Assembly: GCF_042477335.2 (NCBI RefSeq) | Contig: NC_091262.1 | Coordinates: 18,051,001-18,115,000, forward strand | Direction of reading: 5' to 3' | Source: Ovis canadensis | Lineage: Eukaryota > Chordata > Mammalia > Artiodactyla > Bovidae | DNA length: 64,000 bases | Shown: positions 29,497-40,599 of the stretch, piece after piece | Layout: every line of letters begins with the position of its first letter | Position numbering within the stretch: position 1 is the first letter of the stretch | Notes under the pieces: generated by a model | The model's database searches: none | Told to the model about the DNA's origin: nothing | The model's input: only the letters and a program-made list of their open reading frames with translations | Program-made: the position numbers and the translations under genes

Positions 29497-29596
29497 CGTT
29501 CTCCTGGGTCTCCATGGCGCGTCCTGGACACACAGCTGACCCTGCTGGCCCCACACACCAGTACATGCTGGGCGGTAGCCGAGACATTCCAGCCAT
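29497..29596 (-). CDS. LRRK1: LRRK1 first coding exon (residues 1-33 and first base of codon 34)
   Basis: On the minus strand an ATG at 29594-29596 opens a frame starting [20 protein letters not shown] and continuing [13 protein letters not shown]. This is collinear with the human LRRK1 N-terminus I recall ([20 protein letters not shown]...), with METLN near the exon end. A candidate donor AACG|GTACGG ends the exon at 29497 and leaves one base of the next codon, which fits Gly in the human METLNG. The alternative GT a few codons on (CTG|GTGGCG) is weaker in context. The start context is poor (T at -3) but has G at +4. The 5' exon edge is not resolved, with candidate AGs about 60-75 bases upstream. 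No in-frame ATG precedes it closely. Confidence 0.85.
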
Positions 29597-29659
29597 CAAC
29601 CCTCGGGGTAGCTGCTCTCCCAAGTCAGTTCCGTCGTGGTCACAGTTGCCGCTGCTGCT

Positions 29660-30990
29660 GCCCGAGGGTGGACTAGGTCATGGCTTAGAGTCCAGGGTGG
29701 AACATATCACAGACCTGCCATCATGGCTGAGCAGAAAACTGTCTTCTCCTGGTGGTGAAAAAACATCACGTCAGAAGGCTTTTCTTAACTATCAAGTCCC
29801 TTCCCGAACCCTTGCACAAACACTTGTATTTACAAGGCAGGGGCAATGTGCACTGGTCATCTCCCTCCCCCGTTTTTGCAACACTTCTCTTTACATTCCA
29901 TCTCTCGGCCACAGCGGGTCAGATGTGGGCAGTGGAGAGACGGAGCTCTGCCACCACGCTTGGCAGCCGGGCTTCCGTCTGCCTGAGAAGAGTTCAGAAA
30001 CCCCAGGCAATCGCAGAACACCTGCTGTAAAGGACGCAATCACTGTCACCAGCAAGGCGACACCGAGACAGTGAAATGAAGTTCCTGCCTTCGGGGTTTT
30101 CACCCTCCAGTTGAGGTGGGGCAGACGCACATAAACAGAGCCGAGGCTTCCCTTTGCTCAGAACAGACCGTTCCAGGAGCCTGGAGCTGGGCACATAATG
30201 ACAAAGCGGTAAGCAGGCAACGTCCCAAAGAGAAGGGTCTGGAAGGCGCTGGCTATGAAGCCAAGTGAGAGTGAGTCCTGGGGGGTGGCGGAAAGGAGCC
30301 CCCATGTTCCACCAGTCCCCATCACCCCTGGGGGTATCTGGCAATGTGCGGAGGCATGTTTGGTTGTCACAATGCAGGATGGGAGTGCTTACAGGCATTT
30401 AGCGGGTAGCAGCCCAGACGGGCACTGCTGAACATCCTGCAACACACAGGGCAGCCATCCACAGCTGAGAAGTACCCTGAGAAATTCTGAGTTGGATTAA
30501 GACACATCTCCTAAGACCAAGGAGTCTGTGATGAGGCAAGACACTGCTCTCACATGCGAGGCTCCCATTGAGCTAGGGGTCCCTGACATGATGGCCCAGC
30601 CTGCTGATTAAATGACCAGAAGCACCCAGAGGGCAAGACCCAGGCCCAGCTCTGCAGGACCTGGGGTGAGCTGTACGGTGGGAAGGGATGACCACATGAA
30701 ACGCATGTGTTCCCCTCAGCATTCCCATGGAGTCTATAGTGCAGACATAAAAAGCATGGTGTCCTTAGCAGCTGTTCTCTGAGACAGACAACTCTGAAAT
30801 GGAGGGTGATGGTGAAGCCCCCCCACGCACAAAAAACAAACAAGGTAATATATATGATGCCTAAGACAATATCGTCTGTTAAAAACAGACATGCACCCTC
30901 CTCCCCAGGCAACCCTTCAGCATTGCTGTGAGATTTCTACCAAGGTCAAGTTTCTGAAGTCGCTTTTCACAGGACTGGAGATGGTTCTTC
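29660..30990. other. LRRK1 intron 1, mostly single-copy
   Basis: Sequence upstream of the first coding exon, with a MER20 at 30325-30510. No exon evidence on either strand. Confidence 0.5.
30325..30510 (-). mobile_element. MER20 DNA transposon (hAT-Charlie)
   Basis: Matches reversed MER20: GGTATCTGGCAATGTGCGGA, TGTTTGGTTGTCACAATGCA and GCTGAACATCCTGCAACACA. Non-autonomous and ancient. Confidence 0.75.
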
Positions 30991-30994
30991 CTTG

Positions 30995-31021
30995 TAACCC
31001 TAACCCTAACCCTAACCCTAA
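30995..31021. repeat. Interstitial telomeric repeat, (TAACCC)4TAA
   Basis: Four perfect TAACCC units plus TAA, 27 bp in total, in otherwise non-repetitive LRRK1 intron 1. The flanks (CTTG and TAATGGGAG) show no degenerate telomeric sequence. Confidence 0.98.
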
Positions 31022-31072
31022 TAATGGGAGAAGCCAGCAGGGTCCCCTGCCTGCCCTCTGATTAACAAGCTC

Positions 31073-31205
31073 GGAAGGAGACTTCTCTGGCAGCCTAGCA
31101 GTTAAGACTCCATGCTTCCAATGCAGGGGGCATGGGTTCGACCCCCGGTTGGGGAACTTAGACCCCACATGCTACGTGGCCGAAAATTAAAAAAAAAAAA
31201 AAAAA
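31073..31205 (+). mobile_element. CHR-2-type tRNA-derived SINE
   Basis: GCCTAGCAGTTAAGACTCCA, then CATGGGTTCGACCCCCGGTT and a poly(A) tail at about 31189-31205. CHR SINEs are cetartiodactyl (ruminant, hippo, whale) elements. Confidence 0.85.
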
Positions 31206-33484
31206 GCTCAGAAAATTGAGGGCTAACCCACTGTTTCCCCAGTAAACAGGTTCTAGAAGGTAGGCACTGAACAAGCTGTGGAACAAGGCTATGAGAGCAC
31301 TGGAGTTCTCTCATCTTAGGGCCTGAAAAATCAGGCCCTGGCCCAGGTGATCTGTATTCTTACAAGCAGGGAGAGGTGGGGCTGGGAAAGCCCCAACCAG
31401 AGGGCTTGCCCTGAGGCCTCTGTGCACCTGTATCTTCTTGAGTTAAAGAGCAAAATATTCAGAGAAACCATGACTGGTGAAATCTATGTCTGAAGTTTGG
31501 GAGCCTGAAAAGTCCAAGAAGGAAAGAAGGGACACTATTTAGGAGACAATCAAAGCTTTATAAATTGCAAAACCTGATCAGGAAAATCAACTTGAGAGGT
31601 GACAGGGAGAAGGAGCAAAGCAGAATCTCTGTTCTAAAACAGAAGCTCCAAATCACACAGCAATGTCAGAAACCAAAGTGTCCAGCTGTTACCTGCTTTT
31701 AAGCGCCTCTCAAAATCAGCTACCAACTATACCCAACAACACCTCAAAAATCCAAAAGCTAGATGTTTCTTCTGAATCAGAAATATCTACCGTATAATGT
31801 TTTTAAGTTAAAAACGTCTTAAGAATATCTTAGACCAATCCTCGCCCAGCCATTTTGTTCCCCTTTTTATTTTCAGTTTCCTTTTGAAAATCATTTTACC
31901 AATGGAGGATTTTGCGACTGGAGCAATTTTTCAATTGTGACTTGGTTTTTGGTTTAGACTTTAGGGCAGTAGTCTTAAAATGAAGTAACTCAAGTTTTGC
32001 CCTGTATTTGCCCTCTAACGGATCTTAGCTTCTTCCTGCTTCTTTTGGGTTCAGATCAATGAAACAAATAATGGTTTCAAGTTACATGTTTTCTTTTCAT
32101 TATAGTATGTATATCCTAAAGAGGGCTTCAAGAAGTGTCCTGCATTAATAATTATTTTAATAATTTAAAAAATCTCATCAAAGATGAAAAAGGAAAAAGG
32201 AACCTGATATTCCTTCTACAAATATTTGTATTGGGTCCTTTTCATAGGGAGTGAGCTTCAACAGTTAATGAAACTTACCGTTGGTGAGGAAGACACTGTT
32301 AAGTACTTGCTACAAACTTTCTGCCACTGAAAGAATGCCCTGACTCTACTCACTTGTCGTTTTAGGAAGTTTGAACAGGGCCGTCAGTGCCAAAGAGCAG
32401 GAAGACACTGGCAAGTGAAGCATGTTAGAAACATACTTATCATCCAGCTCTTTTTTTAATCAAAAGCCTAGTTGAGATGGTTGGCACATCTCTTAGACAA
32501 CATTTTGGCACTGTTGGCATCCCTTGACAAATTTTGGCTTGCCTACGAAACGTGTTTAATGTATTTGTGGACATCAAAATATTACAGAGCTACAAGTTGG
32601 AGAAATATGTACTTCTCAATCCCAGATGAGAACAGAAGCCCTTCAAGAGCCTAAGCTACGAACGAGCTAAGGCTGTCAATTCACCACTCAGTCTTCCTAC
32701 TTGCACGCATTTGGTGCCTCCCAGACAGCTCTGGGAGTAAAGGCGAAGCAATAAGCAAGGCCGGTAGGGTCTCTGACACCTGGAGCAGCAGAAGAGACCT
32801 CCAGGAGGAATTAAAGGAGTAATTAAACAGATAAAGTAGGAACACAGACAAGTGGTAACTAAAAAGAAGCACACAGACGGATGAGAGAATGAGGCTGGGT
32901 TTGGAGAGGGTGACTGGGGTGAGCCAGGGGGTCTCAGATGGCAGCGGCCAGATCAACTGGGGGATGAGAGGGGAAGGAGGTCTTTGGGATTTCATGCCAT
33001 GCACAAGAGGAAACTATTGAGGATTCCGAGTAGAGGACTGACACTCTCTAATTTTCCTTTTTAAACAATAAATCACTCCGGCTATACTCCGGCTCCCAAA
33101 TAGAGAATGGGGAGGGGAGAGCTACAATTGTAGGGAAGAGACGCTGGCGAGGGAGAAGGGGCTGGACCTGAACATTACCTTTGAGAGGACGACTCAACAG
33201 TCCTTGCCAATAACTGAACTCAAGGGATGAGGACACGGGAGGGAAGACAGCTCCCAGGTTTTTATGTCTCAGGCTTTGATCTGAGTACTAGGGCCGCTCC
33301 CTGAGGTGTGGAAGCCTGAGGGAGAGGTTTGGCAGGCCCACAAACCTGTAGGGACAAACTGAGTGTGAGGTTTGTATGTTTTCAACTGAATTTTTTATTC
33401 TTTTAGGACATTCACAAGGATAATTAAATCAGACCACAAAAGAAGTTGAATGTTAGCATTTTTCAAAATCGTGCGTATTGTAGT
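31206..33484. other. LRRK1 intron 1, no gene seen
   Basis: AT-rich single-copy sequence. No splice-bounded frame with family resemblance and no young repeat was found. Short conserved regulatory elements cannot be excluded. Confidence 0.5.
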
Positions 33485-33495
33485 TGCCCCTTTAA

Positions 33496-33605
33496 GTGAA
33501 GTCAATCAGTCGTGTCTGACTCTTTGCGACCCCGCGAGCTGTAGCCTACCATGCTCCCCCGTCCATGGGATTCTCCAGGCAAGAATACTGGAGTGGGTTG
33601 CCATC
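33496..33605 (-). mobile_element. Bov-tA SINE, truncated, with target duplication
   Basis: A reverse partial SINE flanked by TGCCCCTTTAA at 33485-33495 and 33606-33616. It lies about 150 bp downstream of the LRRK1 CpG island. Confidence 0.94.
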
Positions 33606-33749
33606 TGCCCCTTTAACGCCCAGGGAATCTGGATACAATGGGAGTGAGCGGCAAACTCTAAAGACGATGCATTTGGTGAAAAGCTCGCTGAAAACGTAAC
33701 TGCACGCTCCTATTTCCTTACATCTCCGATGCTTATGGGAGAAAAACTC

Positions 33750-34740
33750 CCCGGCCTCACAAGGTGGACGGGCAGGGTGAGCGGACCGCAGAGATCCGAG
33801 AGCCTCGGTCGCCACCGTCCCCCCTGGGGTCCCCGGCCTTCCCCGGCCGCGATCACACTCATCCCATGCGGAAGGTCGCCCGCAGAGGCCGCCAGGAGAA
33901 GGCGGGTTCCGTCCCGGACTCGGGGTGGGGGAGACGGCGCCCGGGCGCCCGGCGCCGCCAGGCCGTCCCGGGCCGCGCCCCCGCGCCGCCCCGCACTCAC
34001 ACACCCCGCGCACACGCGCGCCCGCGCGTCCGCTCCCGCTCGAAGGCGGGGGCTTCTCTAAGGGCGGAGGAACCGTGCGGACGCCTCGGCGCCTCTTCCT
34101 TTTGTGGCTTTCGCCCGCTCCCCCGGCCCGGGCGCCGGCCTGCGCCCCCCCGAACCCTCCAGCCCGAGGGCGCGGCGGGAGACGCAGGGCAGTGCGCCGC
34201 GGAGGGCGGGGGAGACGCTCCCCGCGCGGGGCCTGGGCGGCGGGGCTGGGACTCCGCGCCGGCAGCGGCGGGGCAGCGCTTACCTGCGGGCGGCGGCGGC
34301 GGGCAGGGCAGCGGGCGCCTGGGGCGCGGGCTGCGCGGGGCCGGGCGGACGGCGGCGCTCGGGGCCGGGCCGCCCCTCTGCCCTCCTCCGAGGAGGCTCC
34401 GGCCGTGCGCCGGGGGCCGGGCCGGGCCAGACTCACTTCCTCAATCCTGAGCGGGGCGGGCGGCGCGCGGGGCGAGGGGCGGCCTCCGAGAGGCCTCCGC
34501 AGAGCGCGCGCGGGAAGCCCCTGCGCTCGCCCGCCGGCTTCCCTCACCGAGACCCCGGAGGCCACGGGGTCCGCAGGCGCCCCCAGCGCCGGTCTCCTCC
34601 GGGTCTGGGTCCCCTGCCCTCCGGCAGGGCAGTCTCAGCGGCGAGATTGGTCGGTTCTCGGCGCAGCCCAGCTTTCCCTGCCCCTCTGTTCCGCTCAGCG
34701 GCGAAATCCGCTGGTGAACTCCGGACTCGTCTATGGAGGC
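33750..34740 (-). promoter_or_regulatory. LRRK1: CpG island, likely LRRK1 promoter and non-coding exon 1
   Basis: About 1 kb is extremely GC-rich and dense in CpG, unlike any other part of the window. Its position and the downstream coding exon make it the likely LRRK1 promoter. Three minus-strand splice donors are visible. The best is CCGCAG|GTAAGC with the exon ending at 34284. GAGGAA|GTGAGT lies at about 34436 and GTCTCG|GTGAGG at about 34549. They could be used by alternative first exons. The transcription start is not determined; no clear TATA box was found, as expected for an island promoter. Confidence 0.8.
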
Positions 34741-34799
34741 AGTAAATACTCAAAAGACGGGAATATTCGTTTGTGTACAACTTTTTCTACAGCAGACTA

Positions 34800-35880
34800 G
34801 ACGTGTGAAATGTAAAACTTTAATAGTTTGCAAACCTCAACCCTTCCACCACATGGATTTACTAAATTACGGATACACACACAGATATCACTGGTGAATC
34901 ATTTTAAATTGTCTGGGTCTATTTTGGGGGTGGCGGTGGTAGATAAACCTGCTGGAGTGTAGGCAATTTCTATTTCAACCTAATAAAAAGATGTACCCAC
35001 AATTAAGGCCATTATCCAAAGACAGATCATAATGATGTACGTCCATGCGGGCGGGCAGGCTTTAGATTGGGCTCCACGTGCCCACCAGGGAAAGAGAAGA
35101 CTTCTTCGGAAAAAGCGGATGGTTATGCACCCTGGCAGGATCTGCGCACCCCAGGTTCCTCCCGTGTTCGGCTATGACTGGAACATTACCAGGGTTTATC
35201 CCAAGGCTCAGAGACAAATCGCCAGCATCCTCACTGCCGTTTCACAAAAGCCGGCCAGCAGCAGCCAGCTCCCGCCTCCACGACCTCGCAGACACTTTGA
35301 GCGGTCACCATGGACGAGTTCCTTGGGTCCCTGTTCGAGGAGGGGACCACGGGGCAGCTGAGTTTTGCGCCCAAGAGGCTGCCCCGTCGGCTCTCCCGGG
35401 CCACACGCCCCTCCAAAAGGGAGGGTGCAGTTCTGCAACCCTGCCTTCACCACCGCGGTTCTAATTCCAATATGCAAAAGGCGGCAGTTTGGTCGCTAAC
35501 GAAAAGTCCCTAATAATTTGCAGGGCGTGGCGTCCACAGTGCCGAGTGAGCCTGGCGATCGCGGCGCGGCGCCCACCCCCACCCCTAGGCGCCCGGTCCT
35601 GCCATCTAGCGGGACCGCGAGGAAGTGCGCGCCGGGTGACCGGCGGACCAGGGGGCAGACGCGGCCCACGGAGGTGAGGACAGGCCCGTTTTAAATGAGC
35701 TTGCCATCCGCTTAGAAATGTGTCCAAGGTAGAAATAACTTGTCACATGGGTGGCCTGTTTCGAGCTGGCTGTATCCCAGCATTTAACCTTACCCTTGGC
35801 ATGCGTTACTTACAGGTTTGCGTGAGGCGATTGTTACAGGTCAGTTAAGATTTCTTTATGCTTCTTAACCCCCGCTGACC
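34800..35880. other. LRRK1 upstream region
   Basis: Sequence between the CpG island and the SINE pair. It holds the small CpG patch and a 67-codon plus-strand open frame (35310-35513) with a good start context (GTCACCATGG). I do not recognise the peptide. Confidence 0.4.
35520..35680. promoter_or_regulatory. Small CpG-rich patch between LRRK1 and ALDH1A3
   Basis: A second short block with many CpGs (GCGGCGCGGCGCC and similar) lies 0.8 kb beyond the main island, separated from it by AT-rich sequence. A plus-strand GAG|GTGAGG donor-like site ends it near 35675. It may be a shore enhancer, an alternative LRRK1 start or an antisense promoter. Nothing in the sequence decides between these. Confidence 0.4.
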
Positions 35881-35887
35881 AACGTCT

Positions 35888-36048
35888 CATGTTGGAATGC
35901 TGGTAAAGAATCCACCTGCAGCGCAGGATTCCTGAGTTCTATCCCTGGATGGGGAAGATCCCCTGGAGAGGGGACCGGCTACCCACTCCAGTGATCTGGC
36001 CTGGAGAAGAAGACTGGGACACGACTGAGTCACTTTCGCTTTCGCTTT
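35888..36048 (+). mobile_element. Bov-A type SINE monomer
   Basis: Forward, diverged copy (GGTAAAGAATCCACCTGCAG ... GGGACACGACTGAGTCACTT) ending in CTTTCG repeats. Confidence 0.85.
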
Positions 36049-36085
36049 CTAAGTTTTCTCCTAAGTAGGTAATGGAGGCAGGGAG

Positions 36086-36252
36086 GGGTTTCCCTGGTGA
36101 CTCAGACGGTAAAGAATCCGCTTGCAATGCGGGAGACCTGGGTTCCATTGCTGGGTTGGGAAGATCCCCTGGAGAAGGGAGCAGCTACCACCCCAGTATT
36201 CTGGCCTGGAGGCAAAGAGTCGGTCAGGACCAAGCGACTTTCACTTTCACGG
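36086..36252 (+). mobile_element. Bov-A type SINE monomer
   Basis: Forward copy (GGTTTCCCTGGTGACTCAGA ... GACCAAGCGACTTTCACTTT), 40 bp from the previous monomer. The pair may be one BOV-A2 dimer with an enlarged linker. Confidence 0.87.
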
Positions 36253-36299
36253 TGGGGTCGATTGGAAGCTACCTCCCTGAGCTACCCTTTCTGCCTTCT

Positions 36300-36960
36300 G
36301 AAGGTGTAGTAGTTTTTTTTCTTTAATTGACGGATAATTGCTTTACAACATTCAGTTGGGTTCTGCCACACATCAGCATGAATCAGCTGTATACACACAT
36401 CCCCTCCCTCTTGAACCTCCCTCCACCCTCCCACCCATTCCCACCCCTCTAGGTTGTCACAGACCAAAGGGCCTGAGCTCCCTGCCAATTCCCACTGGCT
36501 ATTCATTTTGCATATGTAAAGTATATGTTTCAATGCTACTCTCCCAATTCTCTCCTTTCCCAGCTGTGTCCACAAGTCTGTTCTCTATGCGTCTCCATTG
36601 CTGCCCTACAAACAGCTTCATCAGCACCATACTTTTTGCTGTCCTTCAGTCTCTCAGTCGTGTCTGATTCTTTGTGAGCCCATGGACTGCAGCACGGCAA
36701 GCTTTCCTGCCCTTCACCATCTTCCAGAGTCTGCTCAAACTCATGCCCATCGAGTTGGTGATGCCATCCAACCATCTCATCCTCTGTTGTCCCCTTCTCC
36801 TCCTGCCTTCAACCTTTCCCAGCATCCTTCCCACCATCCTTCTAGATTTCATATATATGCATTAATATATGATATTTGTTTTTCTCTTTCTGACTTACTT
36901 TACTCTGTATAATAGGCCCTCAGTTTCTAGTCACCTTCCTTCAGATGGGTATTCAGTTTC
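36300..36960 (-). mobile_element. L1 3' UTR (ruminant L1), interrupted by BovB
   Basis: Reversed L1 3' end typical of ruminants: TTAATTGACGGATAATTGCT, CAGCATGAATCAGCTGTATA and TGGCTATTCATTTTGCATAT. A BovB fragment sits at 36641-36843. Confidence 0.82.
36641..36843 (-). mobile_element. BovB 3' fragment inside the L1 UTR
   Basis: Reversed BovB 3' end (GTCTCTCAGTCGTGTCTGAT ... TTCAACCTTTCCCAGCATCC). Possible short target duplication around CACCATACTTTTT and CACCATCCTTCTA. Confidence 0.88.
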
Positions 36961-37854
36961 CACTGATATTTCTCCTGGGACACTTAAAAAATGTCCCTTA
37001 TTATCAAGACATGATAGGAGCAAGAATGTCAAAAGGGCTCAGCCTGCCATTGGGAGAAGCTTGGGTGTTTCAAAGGGTCCACTTTTAGAGAATGTCCCAA
37101 CTTACTGTCCCCACCCCAAAAGGCACTGCACACACACATGCACACACACACCACAGCCACAGTGTACGTCCTCAAAATGGTTCCTGTCGTCGTAATGACA
37201 AACAAAGGAATTGCTGTTTTCCTTGAATGTGTTGCTCACATTTTGGTTGGGAAATGGAAGGTTTCTAAATGCATTCAAGCATACACAAGTGCATAAATTA
37301 AGATGGACCTTATCCAAGGCATGGTTGAACACGGTGGACCTAACCAAGTACAGAAATATTCTTCATCTAACCTCAGTGTCAGTGTACAACTCAGTGATTG
37401 AGGCTTACTGGTCTGAAGCCTTAGAAACTCTGGGTAATTTAGACACAAACACAGAGATCCTCATGGAGAAAGGGACAGACATGAACGCTTATGCGCACAG
37501 TTGCAGGACGCAGTGTTTCCCTGAGTCCCCAAGCAACCTTCCCACATCCTGCACATTCACATCCTCATCACTTGGTGATAAAAAGGGACTTGGTAAGCTC
37601 AATGACAGCTTTAACTTCACCAACTAAGATGCAGAGCCTTTGAGGCCAAGCTTGCTGCCTCATCCACCCCCAAAACCGTCAAAGTGAGTTTCACACTCAA
37701 GCTAAGCACAGGACTTCATTGACTGAGCAAATGTAATTTTACCCTTAAGTGATTGAAACCATTTTCTTGTAAGTCACTTTGTACCAAAGTTCTAAGGAAA
37801 AGAAAGGTCAGTCACAGAAAAAGGGGTCTTCTGGTCTTTAAATGAAAAAACAGT
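36961..37854. other. Intergenic region between ALDH1A3 and LRRK1
   Basis: A CA-rich microsatellite at 37126-37155, otherwise single-copy. A 138-codon plus-strand frame at 37211-37627 has no recognisable homology. Confidence 0.45.
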
Positions 37855-39662
37855 TTTTTTCAAATATCTGATTTTATTTTATAGTTATTGCATTGTTGGA
37901 CACAATCTGCAATTAGGGTCAGAATTCCCAGGCCAATAGATTTTTTTAAACCATACCACAGGAGTAAACCTTAAAAGAACTAAAGTCTAATGCTATATAG
38001 ATTTCCATTTCTAAATACAGTATATTACAGAAGGTTAAATACATCACCTCTGTTTACTTACAACTATAAAAAGATACATTAACTCTACCAATTATAAATA
38101 ATGTAGCATCATATTAAAGGCATTATTGTACAATGAAAGAATAAGAACGCTCTAATGTATTACTATCAAGGTTAATGTCTTTAGTTACTTGAGATAAAAT
38201 CCTGAAAATTCAGCATATGAAGTCAAATCCTGATTTAACAAGTTACTGGTAGTCTAAGTGATGTGTTGTTAATTCATTGAGAGAAGGAGAATTGTATTTG
38301 CATATTTCCAACAGGAATGATAACCTCACTTCACATACGACTTTCTCTATACATAACACTGGTTTTGACATAGACCTCCATTTTATTATTCTTCCCCCCC
38401 ACCCAATTTAATTCTCAAACATAACTTAATTCTCAAACATAAGCACCATTAGAAAAGTACAAGTTAGTAACAGTAAAAGTATCTGAATAACACAATTGCA
38501 GTTTGGTTTTGTTTTTTTAAAGCTCTGTGGGACACTTTCAGTTTTCCAAGTTACCTTGGAATTGCACATCCTTTGGATACACAAAGAGGAAAAGAAAACT
38601 TTTCAACCTGTTAGTGCAGTGCTCAAACCACTCTAGTAGCAGACCCAGTTCCTCCATGAAGTTCAGATGTTATTTATTAATTAATCACTAATTAATATCA
38701 AAACAGGGCTTTGTAAAACCAGAGCTGTATTACAACAGCAGTCTTTTCAGTTGTATATGTCTTACTCATCTAAAATGTTGATAACCCATCTGGAGAAAAG
38801 GAAAACTATATAGGTTTATCATAAATCAATGCAAGTGGTAGAAATGCCTAACTGGGAAAAGCAAATTATGCCTTTAATTAGTAAAATGTGGGACTTAATG
38901 ATCCTAGAATCTGTACTGTCAGAGCACTGGGTCTTTAGCAGTGATGGTGACATTCGCGACATTTCCTGTCTTGATTAAAGTAGACCACGACATGCGTTAG
39001 ATAAGCTCTTACGGTTGTTGATTTGGTCATATTTCAAAGGCCGTATTGGTTTTAAGCTGAGTCCCATGGTCAATGTCAAGATGCAGTCCTTGAAGAGCAT
39101 TCACACCAGGGCCTTCAGGACCCTTCCCTGGTACTTGCTTCCCCAACGTTCCCCACATCAGATCATCCCAACCTTGTTTTTTTAAAAAAATTTTTTTAAA
39201 CTTAGTGCTATTCCCTCCTACTGAGTAGTCGGAGGGGCTTGTTCTGTGGGCACGTAAGGAACCCACAGGCAGAGTCCTGTTTCAGAACATACAGGGAATT
39301 TTTTTTCCAAATCCTTACTGGGGTTAGAGTCAACAGAGCATTTTAAAGTGACGGCTCAATACTTCAAATACCACTTCCTGTTGACAGTGCCCTGAACCTC
39401 CTCACCGTCCCAGGGATCTGGTGAAAAGCAGAAAACAGATATGGCCCTTAGTCCCAAGCCCAGGCAGGACTGCAATTTCACATACAACGTTTCAGCCGAT
39501 AAAGAAGGAATGCAAGAGGAAAACAAAAACCGTTCAAATCCAGCAAGTTTAAAATCTCCAGAAGAAAGTATCCCAGGAAGGTCAGAATGTTGATTTTTCT
39601 TCAGTAAGTTCGATCGGCCACATTCAGTTGTCAGATGTTTGAAGAAGGAACCTGCTGCTCCT
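37855..39662 (-). other. ALDH1A3: ALDH1A3 3' UTR with candidate poly(A) signals
   Basis: The sequence downstream of the stop is AT-rich and free of recognisable ruminant repeats, as expected for a conserved 3' UTR. The most distal plausible poly(A) signal is AATAAA on the minus strand at about 37873-37878, which predicts cleavage near 37.85 kb and a UTR of about 1.8 kb. Further AATAAA-type hexamers near 38.38 and 38.67 kb could give shorter forms. The exact end is inferred and not shown by a transcript. Confidence 0.65.
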
Positions 39663-39797
<135 letters not shown>

Positions 39798-39943
39798 CTA
39801 ATGCTTCAAAGGCGAGTACTCTGTTGGGCAGTCTGGAGTCTGAGCAAAAGGCCCAAAAGTGAGGATTTAATAGAGTCTAAGGGCTGTAAGACCATCAGTA
39901 AGTTTAAGTATCGGGATGTGTAACTGAAGGTTAAATGCCAAGT

Positions 39944-39980
39944 TTTGTGTGTGCATGTGTGTGTGTGCGTGTCTGTGTGA
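39944..39980. repeat. (GT)n-rich microsatellite in ALDH1A3 intron 12
   Basis: TGTGTGTGCATGTGTGTGTG-type interrupted run. Confidence 0.85.
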
Positions 39981-40599
39981 TGCTTTTGAAATACTCAGGA
40001 CTAAGGATCTGCTTTCAGAGGATGAAGAGGATTTAAAACAAAGTGAATTCCCTGGATGGAGGGGAGAGCAGAGAGAGCCTGTGTGGTGAGGGATGGGCGA
40101 GCTGAGGAGTAAATGGATAACTTCTGCAGACTTCTGCGGGCAATTTGGAGCTGCTGGAAGAGACAAGAGAGACAGAGGCCTGAAGCTATTGACTGGACTG
40201 TGGCCGAAGCATCCGTGAGAGGCAGGGCTAGGAAGGACCTGGAGCTGGTCTTGAAGAGCACAGCTGGGGACCAGCTGTGAGAAGAATGAGGCCTGGGCAG
40301 GGACACGGACATTAGCAGAGTGGACACAAGGGAGTCCACGGCCTCTGAGATCATGTTTCTGATATGTGTCCCTTCCTGAAGTCCTGCAGAGCCCAGTCAG
40401 GCTCCAGGAATCATGCTTAGGGCCCCTTCCCAGAACTGAAAGGTGGCTTTGGATCAATTTAAAAGTCTCTGCAACCCTTTCTCTGCCATTATGTAAATAA
40501 GAATGTGTACCTGTTTAGGAAAAGAGGTAGGTGTTGAGGGGGCTACTGAGGCTCTGCTGCTAGAAACATGCAAGACAGAATCCCATCTCATCCCTTAAA

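Noticed and set aside
33546..34565. 339-codon minus-strand open frame in the CpG island
   Set aside because: It begins at a GTG rather than ATG, is Ala/Arg/Pro/Gly-rich as expected of GC-rich DNA without stops, and ends inside a Bov-tA SINE. Equally long frames exist on the other strand.
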